The translations under genes were made by a program, and so were the position numbers. From positions 30,430 to 94,429 of the forward strand of contig NZ_VSSS01000010.1 of NCBI RefSeq assembly GCF_008123425.1: a stretch of DNA of 64,000 bases, given 5' to 3'. This document shows, piece after piece, positions 26,264 to 35,670 of this stretch. The DNA is from Bradyrhizobium rifense. Lineage in GTDB: Bacteria; Pseudomonadota; Alphaproteobacteria; Rhizobiales; Xanthobacteraceae. Positions within the stretch are counted from its first letter, which is position 1. The number at the start of each line of letters is the position of its first letter. Below the pieces are notes generated by a model that was not told where the DNA came from, searched no databases, and worked only from the letters and a program-made list of their open reading frames with translations.

Positions 26264-27859
26264 ATGGATCGTCGACAGTTCTTGGAGCTGGCTACCGCGG
26301 GTGCAGCTTCGTCGCTCCTGGTTCTTCCCGCTTACGGCCAATCCAAATCAAGTCGCATCGTCATCGTGTCGGAGTCCAATTCGAATACGCTGGACGTTCA
26401 CACGCCGGGGGCAAATCGTGCGTCCTACGGACTTTGCATGATGACGTACGACAGGCTGATCCGGTTCGGTACGAAGATTCTGCCGAACGGAGTGCCGAGC
26501 TACGACTACGACAAGCTCGAGCCGCAACTCGCGGAAAGCTGGGAAATCGCGCCCGACAATTCCGCTGTCGTCTTCAAGCTGAAGCAAGGTCTCAAATTCC
26601 ACGACGGGGCGCCGATAACCGCGCGTGACGTCAAATGGTCGTTCGACCGCTTCGTATCGGTCGGAGGCTTCCCTCAGCGTCAGATGGAGCAGGTTTCACT
26701 CACCGACGTCAATCAGTTCGAGGTCGTCGACGAGCGTACTTTCAAGATCAAGCTTCTGAAGCGAGACAAGCTGACGCTGCCCAGCCTCGCGATCGTTGTG
26801 CCCGGCGTTTACAACAGCGAGCTTTGCAAATCGCGCGCCACAACCTCCGATCCTTGGGCGCTGGAATTCACCAAGGTCAATTCGGCGGGCTCGGGCGCCT
26901 ACAAGGTCGAATCCTTCAAGCCCGACGAGCAGATCATTCTGACGCGGTTCGCGGATTGGCAAGGAGGGACCTTGCCGAAACAGGAGCGGGCTCTCTATCG
27001 GTCAGTGCCTGCGGCCGGCACCCGCCGGGCCCTGGTCGAACGGGCGGACGCCGATGTCGCGACCGATCTCCCGCCGCGCGACGTGGCCGACATTGCTACT
27101 GCCAAGAAGATCAAGATCGAGTCGGCGCCGCAGGCGAACACGCTCAGGTATCTCGCGCTTTCGACGATAACCAAGCCATTCGACGACGTGCGGGTAAGAC
27201 AGGCGATCGCCTATGCGCTCCCCTACGAAAAGGTGATCGAGAGCGCGGTCTACGGACGGGCCAAGCCGATGTTCGGTGCGTCTACCGATGCGCCTCGGGA
27301 CGCTTCCTGGCCACAGCCGTTCCCCCATAGCCACGATCCCGACAAGGCCAAGGCGCTGCTTGCCGATGCAGGCCTTGCGGGCGGGTTCGAGACCAAGCTC
27401 TACTTCGATGCAGGAGCGGCAACAGTCGACGAGCCGGCCGCGCTCATCATTCAGGATGCACTGGGCAAGCTCGGCGTGAAGCTGACGATCGAGAAAATTC
27501 CGGACTTCTTTGCGAGACGAAGCCAGAAGAACTGGCCGATGGCGATCGACGTTTTCGGCGCCTGGTTTGACGGAGCGGACTTCTACTTCCGTTGGCTCTG
27601 GCACGGGCAAAATACCGTCTTCAATGTCGCAAGCTACAAAAACCCCGAGATGGATAAGCTACTCGACGCCGCGAGACAGGCGCGAGAAGGAGGCGAGTAC
27701 GAATTGATCGCGAAGCAATTCATCAAGCTCGCGATGACGGAAGTCCCTTACATCCCGCTCTATCAGCCGGTGCTGGACGTCGCGGTTCAGCAGGATGTCA
27801 ACGGGTACGTCTATATGTTCCATCGTCAAGTGGATGCGCGCACCCTGGCAAAGGTCTGA
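26264..27859 (+). CDS. Peptide/opine-type ABC substrate-binding protein (SBP family 5)
   Basis: A 531-residue periplasmic binding protein of the DppA/OppA family. A twin-arginine-like signal MDRRQFLELATAG leads to a cleavage region near PAYGQS. Family phrases are LAESWEIAPDNSAVVFKLKQG, FHDGAPITARDVKWSFDR and DDVRVRQAIAYALPYEKV, then YIPLYQPV near the end. GGGGAG lies about ten bases before the start. It leads an operon with two permeases and two ATPases. The ligand (peptide, opine, nickel complex or glycoside) is not decidable. Confidence 0.9.
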   Translation: MDRRQFLELATAGAASSLLVLPAYGQSKSSRIVIVSESNSNTLDVHTPGANRASYGLCMMTYDRLIRFGTKILPNGVPSYDYDKLEPQLAESWEIAPDNSAVVFKLKQGLKFHDGAPITARDVKWSFDRFVSVGGFPQRQMEQVSLTDVNQFEVVDERTFKIKLLKRDKLTLPSLAIVVPGVYNSELCKSRATTSDPWALEFTKVNSAGSGAYKVESFKPDEQIILTRFADWQGGTLPKQERALYRSVPAAGTRRALVERADADVATDLPPRDVADIATAKKIKIESAPQANTLRYLALSTITKPFDDVRVRQAIAYALPYEKVIESAVYGRAKPMFGASTDAPRDASWPQPFPHSHDPDKAKALLADAGLAGGFETKLYFDAGAATVDEPAALIIQDALGKLGVKLTIEKIPDFFARRSQKNWPMAIDVFGAWFDGADFYFRWLWHGQNTVFNVASYKNPEMDKLLDAARQAREGGEYELIAKQFIKLAMTEVPYIPLYQPVLDVAVQQDVNGYVYMFHRQVDARTLAKV

Positions 27860-27862
27860 AAG

Positions 27863-28885
27863 TTGTCTGCTCTGCTGCGATCGGTCATCAAGCGGGTCGC
27901 ATTTGCGGTGCCGACCATCTTCGGCGTCGTTCTGGTTTCCTTTGCTCTCACGCGATTGCTACCGGGGGACCCGGCGGTCTACTTCGCCGGCGCGGCGCCT
28001 ACTCCGGAAGCGATCGCCGACATACGCAAAGCCATGCTTCTCGATCGGCCTCTGTTGGAGCAATTCGTCTCCTACGTCGTCAATTTGCTTCATGGCGATC
28101 TGGGAAAATCGCTGATAACGGGTCAGCCCGTTGTCAAGGATCTGGTGGCGCGAATGCCGGCGACGCTGGAGTTGACCGGGCTCTCACTCCTGATCGCATT
28201 GGTGGTTTCGATTCCGCTCGGGGTCATCGGAGCGCTTCGGAAGGGAAGCCTGATCGACCACGCTGCCAGGTTCTTCTCGACGACGGCGTTGTCGATGCCC
28301 TCTTTCTTCACGGGCCTGTTGCTGGTCTTCGTCTTCTATTATCTGCTCGGTCTTGCGCCGGCTCCTCTGGGCCGGATCGATCCACTTGGTCTTCCTCCGC
28401 CCGTCAGGTCCGGCCTGATAGTCATCGACGGATTCCTTGCGGGTGACTACGAAAGCGTAACGGACGGCCTCGCTCACCTGGTCCTTCCATCGATCGCGCT
28501 CGCACTTTCCGGCATTGGACCTCTGACCCGGATCACGCGAGGAGCGATGCTGACGGTGCTCTCCAGCGACTTCATCCGGGCTGCCCGTTCTTACGACATG
28601 CCGAGGTGGCGTCTGATCTACGTCTATGCGCTCAGAAACGCCATGCTGCCTGTTCTGACCACGGCTGGTTTCGTGTTCTCGTTTCTGATCAGCGCGAATG
28701 TCGTAGTCGAGAAGGTCTTCTCCTGGCCAGGTATCGGATCGTACGCTCTCGAAGCCCTCGTGGCGTCAGACTATGCGGCCGTGCAAGGCTTCGTGCTCAG
28801 CGTGGCGCTCCTCTATGTCTTGATCAATATCCTGATCGACGTCCTTTACGGGATCGTCGACGTTCGTGTGCGCCTTGCGGAGTAG
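27863..28885 (+). CDS. Peptide-type ABC permease, DppB-like
   Basis: A 340-residue inner-membrane permease. LRSVIKRVAFAVPTIFGVVLVSF at the N-terminus (first membrane helix) and the TRLLPGDPAVYFAG motif are signatures of DppB. The EAA loop is FIRAARSYDMPRWRLIYVYALRNA, seen as RAARSYDMPRWRLIY, followed by the last helices. The start is TTG with AAAGG upstream, three bases after the binding-protein stop. Confidence 0.92.
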   Translation: MSALLRSVIKRVAFAVPTIFGVVLVSFALTRLLPGDPAVYFAGAAPTPEAIADIRKAMLLDRPLLEQFVSYVVNLLHGDLGKSLITGQPVVKDLVARMPATLELTGLSLLIALVVSIPLGVIGALRKGSLIDHAARFFSTTALSMPSFFTGLLLVFVFYYLLGLAPAPLGRIDPLGLPPPVRSGLIVIDGFLAGDYESVTDGLAHLVLPSIALALSGIGPLTRITRGAMLTVLSSDFIRAARSYDMPRWRLIYVYALRNAMLPVLTTAGFVFSFLISANVVVEKVFSWPGIGSYALEALVASDYAAVQGFVLSVALLYVLINILIDVLYGIVDVRVRLAE

Positions 28886-28888
28886 GAC

Positions 28889-29731
28889 ATGGAGTTTGCG
28901 GCAACCCTCCAGGACGGCTTGCGTCGAGACCCTCTGACGGCGACCACGATGGCGATCATCGCGATCATCTGTCTCGTCGCGATCTTTGGTCCGTTCGTAG
29001 CGTCTCACGATCCCCTGGCTACGAATCCTTCGATGGCGCTCAAGCCGCCAACCTGGGAACATCCTTGCGGCACCGATCAGGTGGGCCGGGATATATGTAC
29101 AAGGATCGTTTACGCGACGCGTCTTGATCTGTTCATCGCGCTGTCTGCGGTGGGGTTGGGGCTCGTCATCGGGGGGATCATCGGGAGTCTCGCCGGCTTC
29201 TTCGGTGGGATCGTGGACCGCCTCGCCATGTGGATCGTAGACACGATCATGGCATTCCCGCTCTTCGTGCTCGCGATGGGAATCGTCGCCGCGCTCGGAA
29301 ACAGCCTCGAGAACATCATCTATGCGACAGCCATCGTAAATGTGCCGTTTTACGCCCGGACTATGCGAGCTGAGATGAAGCAACGCCGCGAGATGGGCTT
29401 TGTGGAGGCGGCGAGAGTGAGCGGGAACGGCCCCTTCAGAATTCTAGCCGTTCACCTCGTTCCCACGGCCATACCCCAGCTCATGATTCAAGCGACGTTG
29501 ACGATGGGCTGGGCCATGCTCAACGCCGCCGCTCTGTCGTTTATCGGTCTCGGGATTAGACCTCCGACGCCGGAGTGGGGGATCATGGTGGCAGAGGGCG
29601 CGAGCTTCATCATTACGGGTGAATGGTGGGTCGCGCTCTTCCCGGGGATGACTTTGGTTCTGGTCGTTCTATCGCTCAACCTCGTGGGCGACGGTTTGCG
29701 CGACGTCCTCGATGCCAGGGAACGACGCTAG
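28889..29731 (+). CDS. Peptide-type ABC permease, DppC-like
   Basis: A 280-residue partner permease. DppC features are FGPFVASHDPLATNPS after the first membrane helix, HPCGTDQVGRDICTRIVYATR, and the EAA loop FVEAARVSGNGPFRIL with HLVPTAIPQL. It starts three bases after the DppB-like stop, and its TAG stop overlaps the GTG start of the next ATPase by one base. Confidence 0.93.
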   Translation: MEFAATLQDGLRRDPLTATTMAIIAIICLVAIFGPFVASHDPLATNPSMALKPPTWEHPCGTDQVGRDICTRIVYATRLDLFIALSAVGLGLVIGGIIGSLAGFFGGIVDRLAMWIVDTIMAFPLFVLAMGIVAALGNSLENIIYATAIVNVPFYARTMRAEMKQRREMGFVEAARVSGNGPFRILAVHLVPTAIPQLMIQATLTMGWAMLNAAALSFIGLGIRPPTPEWGIMVAEGASFIITGEWWVALFPGMTLVLVVLSLNLVGDGLRDVLDARERR

Positions 29732-30642
29732 TGCTCGAGGTCAGGAACCTGTCGATCGAATTTTCCACGCGCCGCGGTACGGTCAAGGCGCTGGATCGGA
29801 TCGATCTGAGCATCGCTCCCGGCGAGATTGTCGGCCTCGTCGGCGAAAGCGGCTCCGGAAAGTCCGTTCTGTCCTACGCGATATCCGGTTTGCTGGATCG
29901 GTCCGCCCGAATCGCGAGCGGTGAAATCAGGTGGCACGGAGCCGTCATCGGGCCGATCAGGGAACGGCGGAGCACGCGTACCGCTATTGCCCAGATATTC
30001 CAGAATCCCCGGGCGAGCCTGAATCCGATCATGACCGTACGCCGTCAACTTGGCGATGTTGCGGGGCGGGACCGGGTGCTGTCGCTCCTCGAAAATGTCC
30101 GCATCGATCCCAATCGTGCGGACCATTATCCGTTCGAACTTTCAGGCGGTCAGTGCCAACGCGTCGGGATCGCGCTCGCTCTTGGCTGTGAACCTGAACT
30201 TCTGATCGCGGATGAACCGACCACCGGGCTCGACGTGACAACCGAGGCCGCGATCATGGCTCTCATCGGTGATCTTTCGGAACGGCGCGGGATGGCGACT
30301 TTGCTGGTCACGCACAATCTGGCGCTCGCTGCCGCGAATTGCGATCGCATCGCCGTGATGCACGCCGGACAACTCGTCGAGTGCGGGCCTGCCGAGCAGT
30401 TGGCTTACTCGCCGATGCATCCGTACGCGGAACAACTGCTTGCATCCGTTCCCCAGCATTCTGAGACCGCCGATGATCTTCGGACCGTATCGGGCCTGCT
30501 CCCCGACCTGACTGGGCCTTTGCTGCCCTGTCGCTTTGCGCCCAGATGCGATCGTCACCAACCGGATTGCGATGCATCGCCTCTATCCTTGACCGCCCGT
30601 TCTCCGCAGCATTTCGTTGCGTGCAGGCACCCGCTATGTTGA
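29731..30642 (+). CDS. Peptide-type ABC ATPase, DppD-like
   Basis: A 303-residue ABC ATPase. Walker A is GESGSGKS at about residues 35-42, the signature is FELSGGQCQRVG and Walker B is LLIADEPTTGLD. The C-terminal oligopeptide-transporter extension has a cysteine cluster, LPCRFAPRC, ending VACRHPLC, which fits the Cys-rich tail of DppD/OppD. The GTG start in TAGTG couples it to the DppC-like gene. Confidence 0.92.
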   Translation: MLEVRNLSIEFSTRRGTVKALDRIDLSIAPGEIVGLVGESGSGKSVLSYAISGLLDRSARIASGEIRWHGAVIGPIRERRSTRTAIAQIFQNPRASLNPIMTVRRQLGDVAGRDRVLSLLENVRIDPNRADHYPFELSGGQCQRVGIALALGCEPELLIADEPTTGLDVTTEAAIMALIGDLSERRGMATLLVTHNLALAAANCDRIAVMHAGQLVECGPAEQLAYSPMHPYAEQLLASVPQHSETADDLRTVSGLLPDLTGPLLPCRFAPRCDRHQPDCDASPLSLTARSPQHFVACRHPLC

Positions 30643-31451
30643 AAGTCTCGCGCCTCACGAAATCGTTCAAGGGGCGAGGATGGCGGTCGCACGACGTTCT
30701 CGCGGTCGACGACGTCAATTTCGAGATTGCTCGTGGGGGAAGTCTCGGCGTCGTCGGCGAAAGCGGCTCGGGAAAGAGCACGCTGGCGCGGATGATCTCG
30801 CGCCTGATCGACAATACTGGCGGCAGCATCGTATTCGAGGGGATCGACATCGGCGCGGTGTCGCCATCGTCCTTCGTGCACCGTCCAGAGAGACGGAGGA
30901 TACAACACGTCTTTCAGGATACGGGTGAGAACCTGACGCCGCATCTGACTGCGGGCGCAGCTATCGCCGATCCGATTCGAAGGCTCGTCGGGTTGGCTGA
31001 CGAACGGCAAATCCGTCTGAAAGTGGAAGCTCTCGCCACCAGCGTTGCACTAAATCCGGAGCTGCTGAATCGCTACCCTCATCAGCTATCGGGAGGACAG
31101 AAGGCGCGCGTGGGAATTTCGCGCGCGCTTGCCTCTGCCCCGGATTTGCTCATTCTGGATGAGCCGACCGCCGCCCTCGATGTCTCGGTTCAGGCGGCCA
31201 TTCTGAAGCTGCTTCATCGTCTGAGGCGTGAATTCGGCCTCGCTTATTTGTTCATAAGCCATGACATCGAGGTTGTCAGACTGATGTGCGAGGATGTTAT
31301 CATCATGCGCCTCGGTCGCGTCGTCGAACAGGGGCCTACGCGGCAAATTCTCAAGGCGCCCCAGAGCGACTACGGGCGTGAGCTGCTGGAAGCCGTGCCT
31401 CGTCTTAACGACCGAAAGCATGCCTCGAGTGCCATGATCGCGCCAAGCTGA
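30636..31451 (+). CDS. Peptide-type ABC ATPase, DppF-like
   Basis: A 271-residue second ATPase. Walker A is GESGSGKST, the signature is HQLSGGQKARVGISRAL, Walker B is LLILDEPTAALD and the switch is YLFISHDIEV. The Q-loop reads QHVFQDTGENLTPHLT, which departs from the common QDPYSSLNPR-type text. The ATG overlaps the DppD-like stop by seven bases. It completes a five-component importer. Confidence 0.92.
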   Translation: MLKVSRLTKSFKGRGWRSHDVLAVDDVNFEIARGGSLGVVGESGSGKSTLARMISRLIDNTGGSIVFEGIDIGAVSPSSFVHRPERRRIQHVFQDTGENLTPHLTAGAAIADPIRRLVGLADERQIRLKVEALATSVALNPELLNRYPHQLSGGQKARVGISRALASAPDLLILDEPTAALDVSVQAAILKLLHRLRREFGLAYLFISHDIEVVRLMCEDVIIMRLGRVVEQGPTRQILKAPQSDYGRELLEAVPRLNDRKHASSAMIAPS

Positions 31452-31464
31452 CGAGAGAGATCAG

Positions 31465-32277
31465 ATGCTGGAGCTGACCGCGAGCCTGCCGATGTATAAT
31501 CTTCCCGAGTTGGCGGGCAAAAACGCCGCATTCTGGGAAGCGCTGTCGAAAGAAATGCGGGCCCAGAGGCTGGCCTCCATTCCGCCCGATCTTGTGTTCT
31601 CGCGTCCCGCCGTTCCGGATGCCATTGGCTCGGAGGTCCTATTTTCCCAGACCTGCGGCTATCCATTGCAGACCATCTACAGCGGTCAGTTCGCCTTTCT
31701 GGGCGTTCCGACTTACGACTTTCCGGGCTGCGGTCCGTCGACGCATCGGGCCTTTGTCATCGTAGGCAAGGAATCCCCCTATCGAACCATCGAAGATCTG
31801 CGCGGCGCCAGGTTCGCGCTCAACAGCATCCACTCAAATTCAGGGATGAACCTCCCAAGGCTATTGTTGGCCCGGCATGGCATCAAGGCGCCCTTCTTCG
31901 GAACGGTCGCGGCGACGCGCTCGCATACTGAGAGTATCAGGCGGGTCCAAGCGGGCGATCTGGACGCTGCCTCGATCGATTGTGTGACCTATGGCTTCTT
32001 CAAGGAGCTGTGTCCGGAGAAGGTGAGCGCTATCCGCGTGCTCGCCGAAACGCCCGAGAGCCCGGCCATTCCGTTCGTAACGTCGATTGCGACGCCGTCC
32101 GATCAGATCGAACAGCTGCGCGCTGCCTTGTTCCGCGTGGCGAACGATTCCGTATACAGACCGGTGCTTGACGGTCTCCACATCAAGACAATTACCGCTG
32201 TCGACCCGGCAGAATATACACGCGTCGTCGCCTACGAACGCGAAGCCGCCGAACGGGGATATGCCGAACTGAAATAG
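31465..32277 (+). CDS. PhnD-like binding-protein fold without signal peptide
   Basis: A 270-residue protein related to the phosphonate/phosphite binding protein group (PhnD-like). The support is SLPMYNLPELAGKNAAFWEAL at the start (two parts: SLPMYNLPEL and NAAFWEAL), SQTCGYPL, RTIEDLRGARFALNS, and a ligand-loop-like SHTESIRRVQAGDLDAASIDCVTYG. It lacks any hydrophobic N-terminal segment, so it is probably cytoplasmic. It follows the DppF-like gene by 13 bases and seems part of that operon. It may be an intracellular ligand sensor or an enzyme on the same fold. Confidence 0.65.
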   Translation: MLELTASLPMYNLPELAGKNAAFWEALSKEMRAQRLASIPPDLVFSRPAVPDAIGSEVLFSQTCGYPLQTIYSGQFAFLGVPTYDFPGCGPSTHRAFVIVGKESPYRTIEDLRGARFALNSIHSNSGMNLPRLLLARHGIKAPFFGTVAATRSHTESIRRVQAGDLDAASIDCVTYGFFKELCPEKVSAIRVLAETPESPAIPFVTSIATPSDQIEQLRAALFRVANDSVYRPVLDGLHIKTITAVDPAEYTRVVAYEREAAERGYAELK

Positions 32278-32862
32278 CGGATGATGCTGTCCTAAGCGCG
32301 CCGGCGGCGGTCGTGGCAGTCCGCGAGCGGCCGGTTTAGGGCCTACAGGCCGCGGACTGTTCTGTGGATTGGATTTTCCGAGGATGAACCTCCGAAGAAC
32401 GTTTTGGACGTGCTCATTTCCCGGGAGCATCGTGAGGAGCCGTCTGCTTCCCGGAGGGACCCCGTCTTGGGACATCAAGAGACCGAAGCAAAAGCGAAGA
32501 CTGTCTGGCGACGCATCTTCGAACTCTTCGAGGAATACATAAAATACATGCCGCCCTGCCACTGAGGCGCGTCAGATGGACGAGGGTCGAGGTCTTCGCC
32601 GGCTCTCTACGAGGGAGATCGAAAGCGCGAATCTTGTGTTTGAACACCAATGAGCGCGTCACTGCGGCCATAACCTGCCGTCGCTAACGACCCGATCATC
32701 GATGGTTCATGTAGCAGACGGCCTGATCGGAGGTGTTTAGGAGAGGCCTAAGCAATGCGACGAGAAATCATAATTTCCTGCCGCCGTGTTTGCTCCTAAG
32801 TGGACTCGTAGCCGTCTGCTGTACGCGCGTCTCGTTTGAACGAGCCGGAAATGGAAACGGTA
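32278..32862. other. Intergenic region between two transport modules
   Basis: About 585 bases without a supported gene. Imperfect GC-rich inverted repeats occur near 32320-32355 (CGGCCGGTTTAGGGCCTACAG), which could fold into a terminator-like hairpin without a T-run. An 85-residue minus-strand frame at 32414-32671 is Arg/Pro-rich and looks spurious. The region right of 32700 should hold the promoter of the monooxygenase operon. Confidence 0.4.
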
Positions 32863-34179
32863 ATGCCCATAGAAGAAGTGGACACGATTGTCGTCGGAGC
32901 AGGTCAGGCCGGATTGGCCATGAGCGAGCATCTGAGCGCCGCCGGCATCGCTCACGTTGTTCTGGAAAGGCATCGGATCGCCGAAAGGTGGCGGACAGCG
33001 CGATGGGACTCACTGGTCGCAAATGGCCCCGCGTGGCATGACCGCTTTCCCGGCATGGAATTTCCGGGGCATCGGGATTCATTTCCGTCCAAGGAGGTGG
33101 TGGCGGACTATTTTGTCTCCTACGCCGAAATGATTGCCGCCCCGGTGCGGTGCGGCGTGGACGTCACATCCGTTTGCCGCCTTGAGGGCCGCGCGGGTTT
33201 CCGCGTCGAAACGTCTGCAGGCATATTCGAAGTCAACAATGTTGTTGCCGCGACCGGCCCTTTTCAGATTCCCCTGATCCCCGACGCCATCCCCAAGGAC
33301 GCGCGCGTCACCCAGATCCACTCGAACGACTATCGCAACCCGGCACAATTGCCGGACGGAGGCGTGCTGGTCGTCGGTGCGGGATCATCCGGTGGGCAGA
33401 TCGCCGACGAGCTTCTTCGTGCCGGCAGAGCCGTCTATCTTTCGGTCGGTCCGCACGAGCGGCCGCCGCGATCCTACCGCGGGTATGATTTTTGCTGGTG
33501 GCTGGGCGTCCTTGGGAAATGGGACATCGAGACAAAGACGCGTGGCACGGAACATGTCACGATTTCCGTGAGCGGCGCCCGCGGTGGTTACACCGTAGAC
33601 TTCAGGCGGCTCGCCGAGGAAGGAATGATGCTAGTAGGCTCGACCAAGTCTTACAGCGACGGCAAGGTGACTTTCGCCAACGATCTCCGGGAGAACGTCG
33701 CCATGGGAGATCAATCGCTCATCTCGCTACTGGATGAGGCGGACGACTACGTCAAACGCACCGGCCTCGAACTTCCCGAAGAGCCCGAGGCCCGTATCAT
33801 GCCACCGGATCCGGAATGTCTAACCGATCCGCTGCGTGAGCTCGATTTGCGTGCGGCCGGGGTAAATACAGTCATTTGGGCCACGGGCTATTCGTCGGAT
33901 TACTCCTGGCTTAAGGTCGATGTTTTCGACCCGGCAGGCAAGCCGAGGCATCAACGAGGCGTATCGCGCGAGCCCGGAATATTTTTCCTGGGGTTGCCGT
34001 GGCAGTCGCGCAGAGGCTCAGCGTTCATCTGGGGAGTCTGGCACGACGCGAAGTACCTGGCGGATCGGATTTCCACGCAGCGGCGCTATCGCGACTATCA
34101 CAACGAGAGGGCCGGGGAGATCGATCGCGGCAAAGCCGCGGCGGCGCCCCGGACATCAAACCCGGCGATTGCGGAATAG
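32863..34179 (+). CDS. FAD/NAD(P)-dependent flavin monooxygenase (FMO/CzcO-like)
   Basis: A 438-residue class B-type flavoprotein. The FAD Rossmann motif is VVGAGQAGLAMSEHL near residue 11 and the NADPH Rossmann motif is VLVVGAGSSGGQIADELL near residue 175. The linker ATGPFQIP and the WATGYSSDYSW segment toward the end are typical of YUCCA/CzcO-like monooxygenases. ATG codons at 32851 and 32863 and a TTG at 32836 are all in frame. 32863 was chosen because GGAAACGG precedes it and family proteins begin soon before the Rossmann fold. It opens the operon with RidA and the cyclodeaminase-like enzyme, suggesting N- or C-oxidation of a nitrogenous substrate. Confidence 0.85.
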   Translation: MPIEEVDTIVVGAGQAGLAMSEHLSAAGIAHVVLERHRIAERWRTARWDSLVANGPAWHDRFPGMEFPGHRDSFPSKEVVADYFVSYAEMIAAPVRCGVDVTSVCRLEGRAGFRVETSAGIFEVNNVVAATGPFQIPLIPDAIPKDARVTQIHSNDYRNPAQLPDGGVLVVGAGSSGGQIADELLRAGRAVYLSVGPHERPPRSYRGYDFCWWLGVLGKWDIETKTRGTEHVTISVSGARGGYTVDFRRLAEEGMMLVGSTKSYSDGKVTFANDLRENVAMGDQSLISLLDEADDYVKRTGLELPEEPEARIMPPDPECLTDPLRELDLRAAGVNTVIWATGYSSDYSWLKVDVFDPAGKPRHQRGVSREPGIFFLGLPWQSRRGSAFIWGVWHDAKYLADRISTQRRYRDYHNERAGEIDRGKAAAAPRTSNPAIAE

Positions 34180-34199
34180 AGAATAAAAGGAAGAACTGA

Positions 34200-34616
34200 G
34201 TGGCACATCACCGAATCCGGAAGTTCAACACCAAGGATACCTATCCGGAGCAGAAACTGGACAACGATCTCTGTCAGGCGGTCGTCACCTCGGGCGGAAA
34301 GATCGTGTGGTTGCGCGGGCAGTGCCCGCAGAATCTGGACGACGCCGTGAACATCGCGAGCCATGACCCCGTAGAGCAAACCCACAAGGTCATGCAGAAC
34401 ATCAGGCAGCTGATCGAAGAAGCTGGCGGCACGATGGAACACCTGGTCAAGGTCGTGGTCTATCTGACAGACGTGCGGCATCGCGAGGCGGTGTATCGAA
34501 CCATGGGCGAATACATCAAGGACGTTTATCCGGTGTCGACTGGCCTGGTCGTTCAGGCGCTGGCTCGGCCGGAATGGCTGGTCGAAATCGATGCTACCGC
34601 CGTGATCCCGGAGTGA
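34200..34616 (+). CDS. RidA/YjgF family enamine/imine deaminase-like protein
   Basis: A 138-residue RidA-family protein. LRGQCPQNLDD, a QTHKVMQNIRQLIEEAGGTMEHLVKV stretch (seen as MQNIRQLIEEAGG and HLVKVVVYLTD) and STGLVVQALARPEWLVEIDATAV match the family, but the RidA arginine of the usual YPxSRxxV context is replaced (VSTGLVVQ). That makes it a member of a divergent subfamily rather than a canonical imine deaminase. GTG start with AGGAAG upstream. It is sandwiched between an oxidase and a binding protein. Confidence 0.85.
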   Translation: MAHHRIRKFNTKDTYPEQKLDNDLCQAVVTSGGKIVWLRGQCPQNLDDAVNIASHDPVEQTHKVMQNIRQLIEEAGGTMEHLVKVVVYLTDVRHREAVYRTMGEYIKDVYPVSTGLVVQALARPEWLVEIDATAVIPE

Positions 34617-34620
34617 CCGA

Positions 34621-35658
34621 ATGACGCGCTTCAAGAACATAGATCGCAGACAATTTGCCTTCGCAATGTTCGCGCTCGCAGCATCCGCACGGTGGCCAGC
34701 CAGCGCCGCGGCCAAGGAGACCGTGCGCATGGGCCAAGCCACGACGACGTTGGGCTTTCTCCCGGTATGGGCCGCGCGTGCCTACGATACGTTCGCAGCG
34801 GAGCAGGTTGATCTGAGCTGGGCAGCCATCAACGGGGGAGATCCCGCCTGCCTGGCAGCGCTCGACAGTGGAGACATCGACATCGCCGCGACAGGTAGCG
34901 ATTCCGTTCTCGAGGCGGTCGCCAAGGGACAACCCTACCAGATCATCTATTCGCTGATGTCGAAGATCTCGCTCAATTTGACCGTGTCCGAAGCGATGAT
35001 TAAGCGGACTGGCATCTCCAGAAGCATGCCGATCAAGGAACGCATCGCTTGCCTCAAGGGTGCTACGATAGGGGTCGCCGTGGTCGGAGGCGCTCAGGAC
35101 CGAACCGTTCGCTGGCTGGCGACGCGCGGCGGCCTCGATGGTCGCAAGGATGTCCAGATCGTCCAAATCGGTTCGGCCGCAGCACTCGGAGCGGCCCTGG
35201 AGAACGGGCGTATCGATGCATTCATGTTGTCGCCGCCCGAAGGGCCGTTGGCGGAGGCGGCAGGATACGGCCGAACGGTCATCGAGCCCGATACCGATAT
35301 TTCGGGCTGGAAGGGCATGCCGAGTCTCGTGCTCGTTGGCCGCTCTGACGCGAACGAAGCCGCGCAGAAGAAGATCGTCGCGACGGTCCGGGCGATGAAT
35401 TCCGCCAACCATGCGGTGCTCTCCGATCTCGAGGGGAGCGCCGACAAAATTGGAGGCAAGTTCTTCCCGAAGCTGCCGCAACCGGTCATGCGCGTCAGCA
35501 TCAAGACGCTTGCAGACGGAATCCGCGACGACGGGTTACTCAACGATGAGCGCGCCAAGCTGTTGTCCCAATTCGTCGAAGATTCCGGACGAACCCCGCC
35601 GGCGCCGGGCTCTTTCTGGACCAACAAATACGTCGAACTCGCCAAGACTACCAAATAG
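34621..35658 (+). CDS. SsuA/TauA-like ABC substrate-binding protein
   Basis: A 345-residue periplasmic protein of the NMT1/SsuA group. The signal region includes DRRQFAFAMFALAAS (twin-arginine-like) ending PASAAAK. The mature part has VRMGQATTTLGFLPVWAAR and a GGDPACLAALDSGDIDIAATGSDS loop, then ALENGRIDAFMLSPPEG. It lies four bases after the RidA-like gene. The matching ATPase and permease are probably 39313 and 40113, about 3.6 kb downstream, giving a complete three-part importer interleaved with enzymes. Confidence 0.83.
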   Translation: MTRFKNIDRRQFAFAMFALAASARWPASAAAKETVRMGQATTTLGFLPVWAARAYDTFAAEQVDLSWAAINGGDPACLAALDSGDIDIAATGSDSVLEAVAKGQPYQIIYSLMSKISLNLTVSEAMIKRTGISRSMPIKERIACLKGATIGVAVVGGAQDRTVRWLATRGGLDGRKDVQIVQIGSAAALGAALENGRIDAFMLSPPEGPLAEAAGYGRTVIEPDTDISGWKGMPSLVLVGRSDANEAAQKKIVATVRAMNSANHAVLSDLEGSADKIGGKFFPKLPQPVMRVSIKTLADGIRDDGLLNDERAKLLSQFVEDSGRTPPAPGSFWTNKYVELAKTTK

Positions 35659-35670
35659 GGGGCAGCCGCC

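Noticed and set aside
30555..31010. Minus-strand frame opposite the DppF-like gene
   Set aside because: No ribosome site, and it covers the conserved ABC domain of the real gene.
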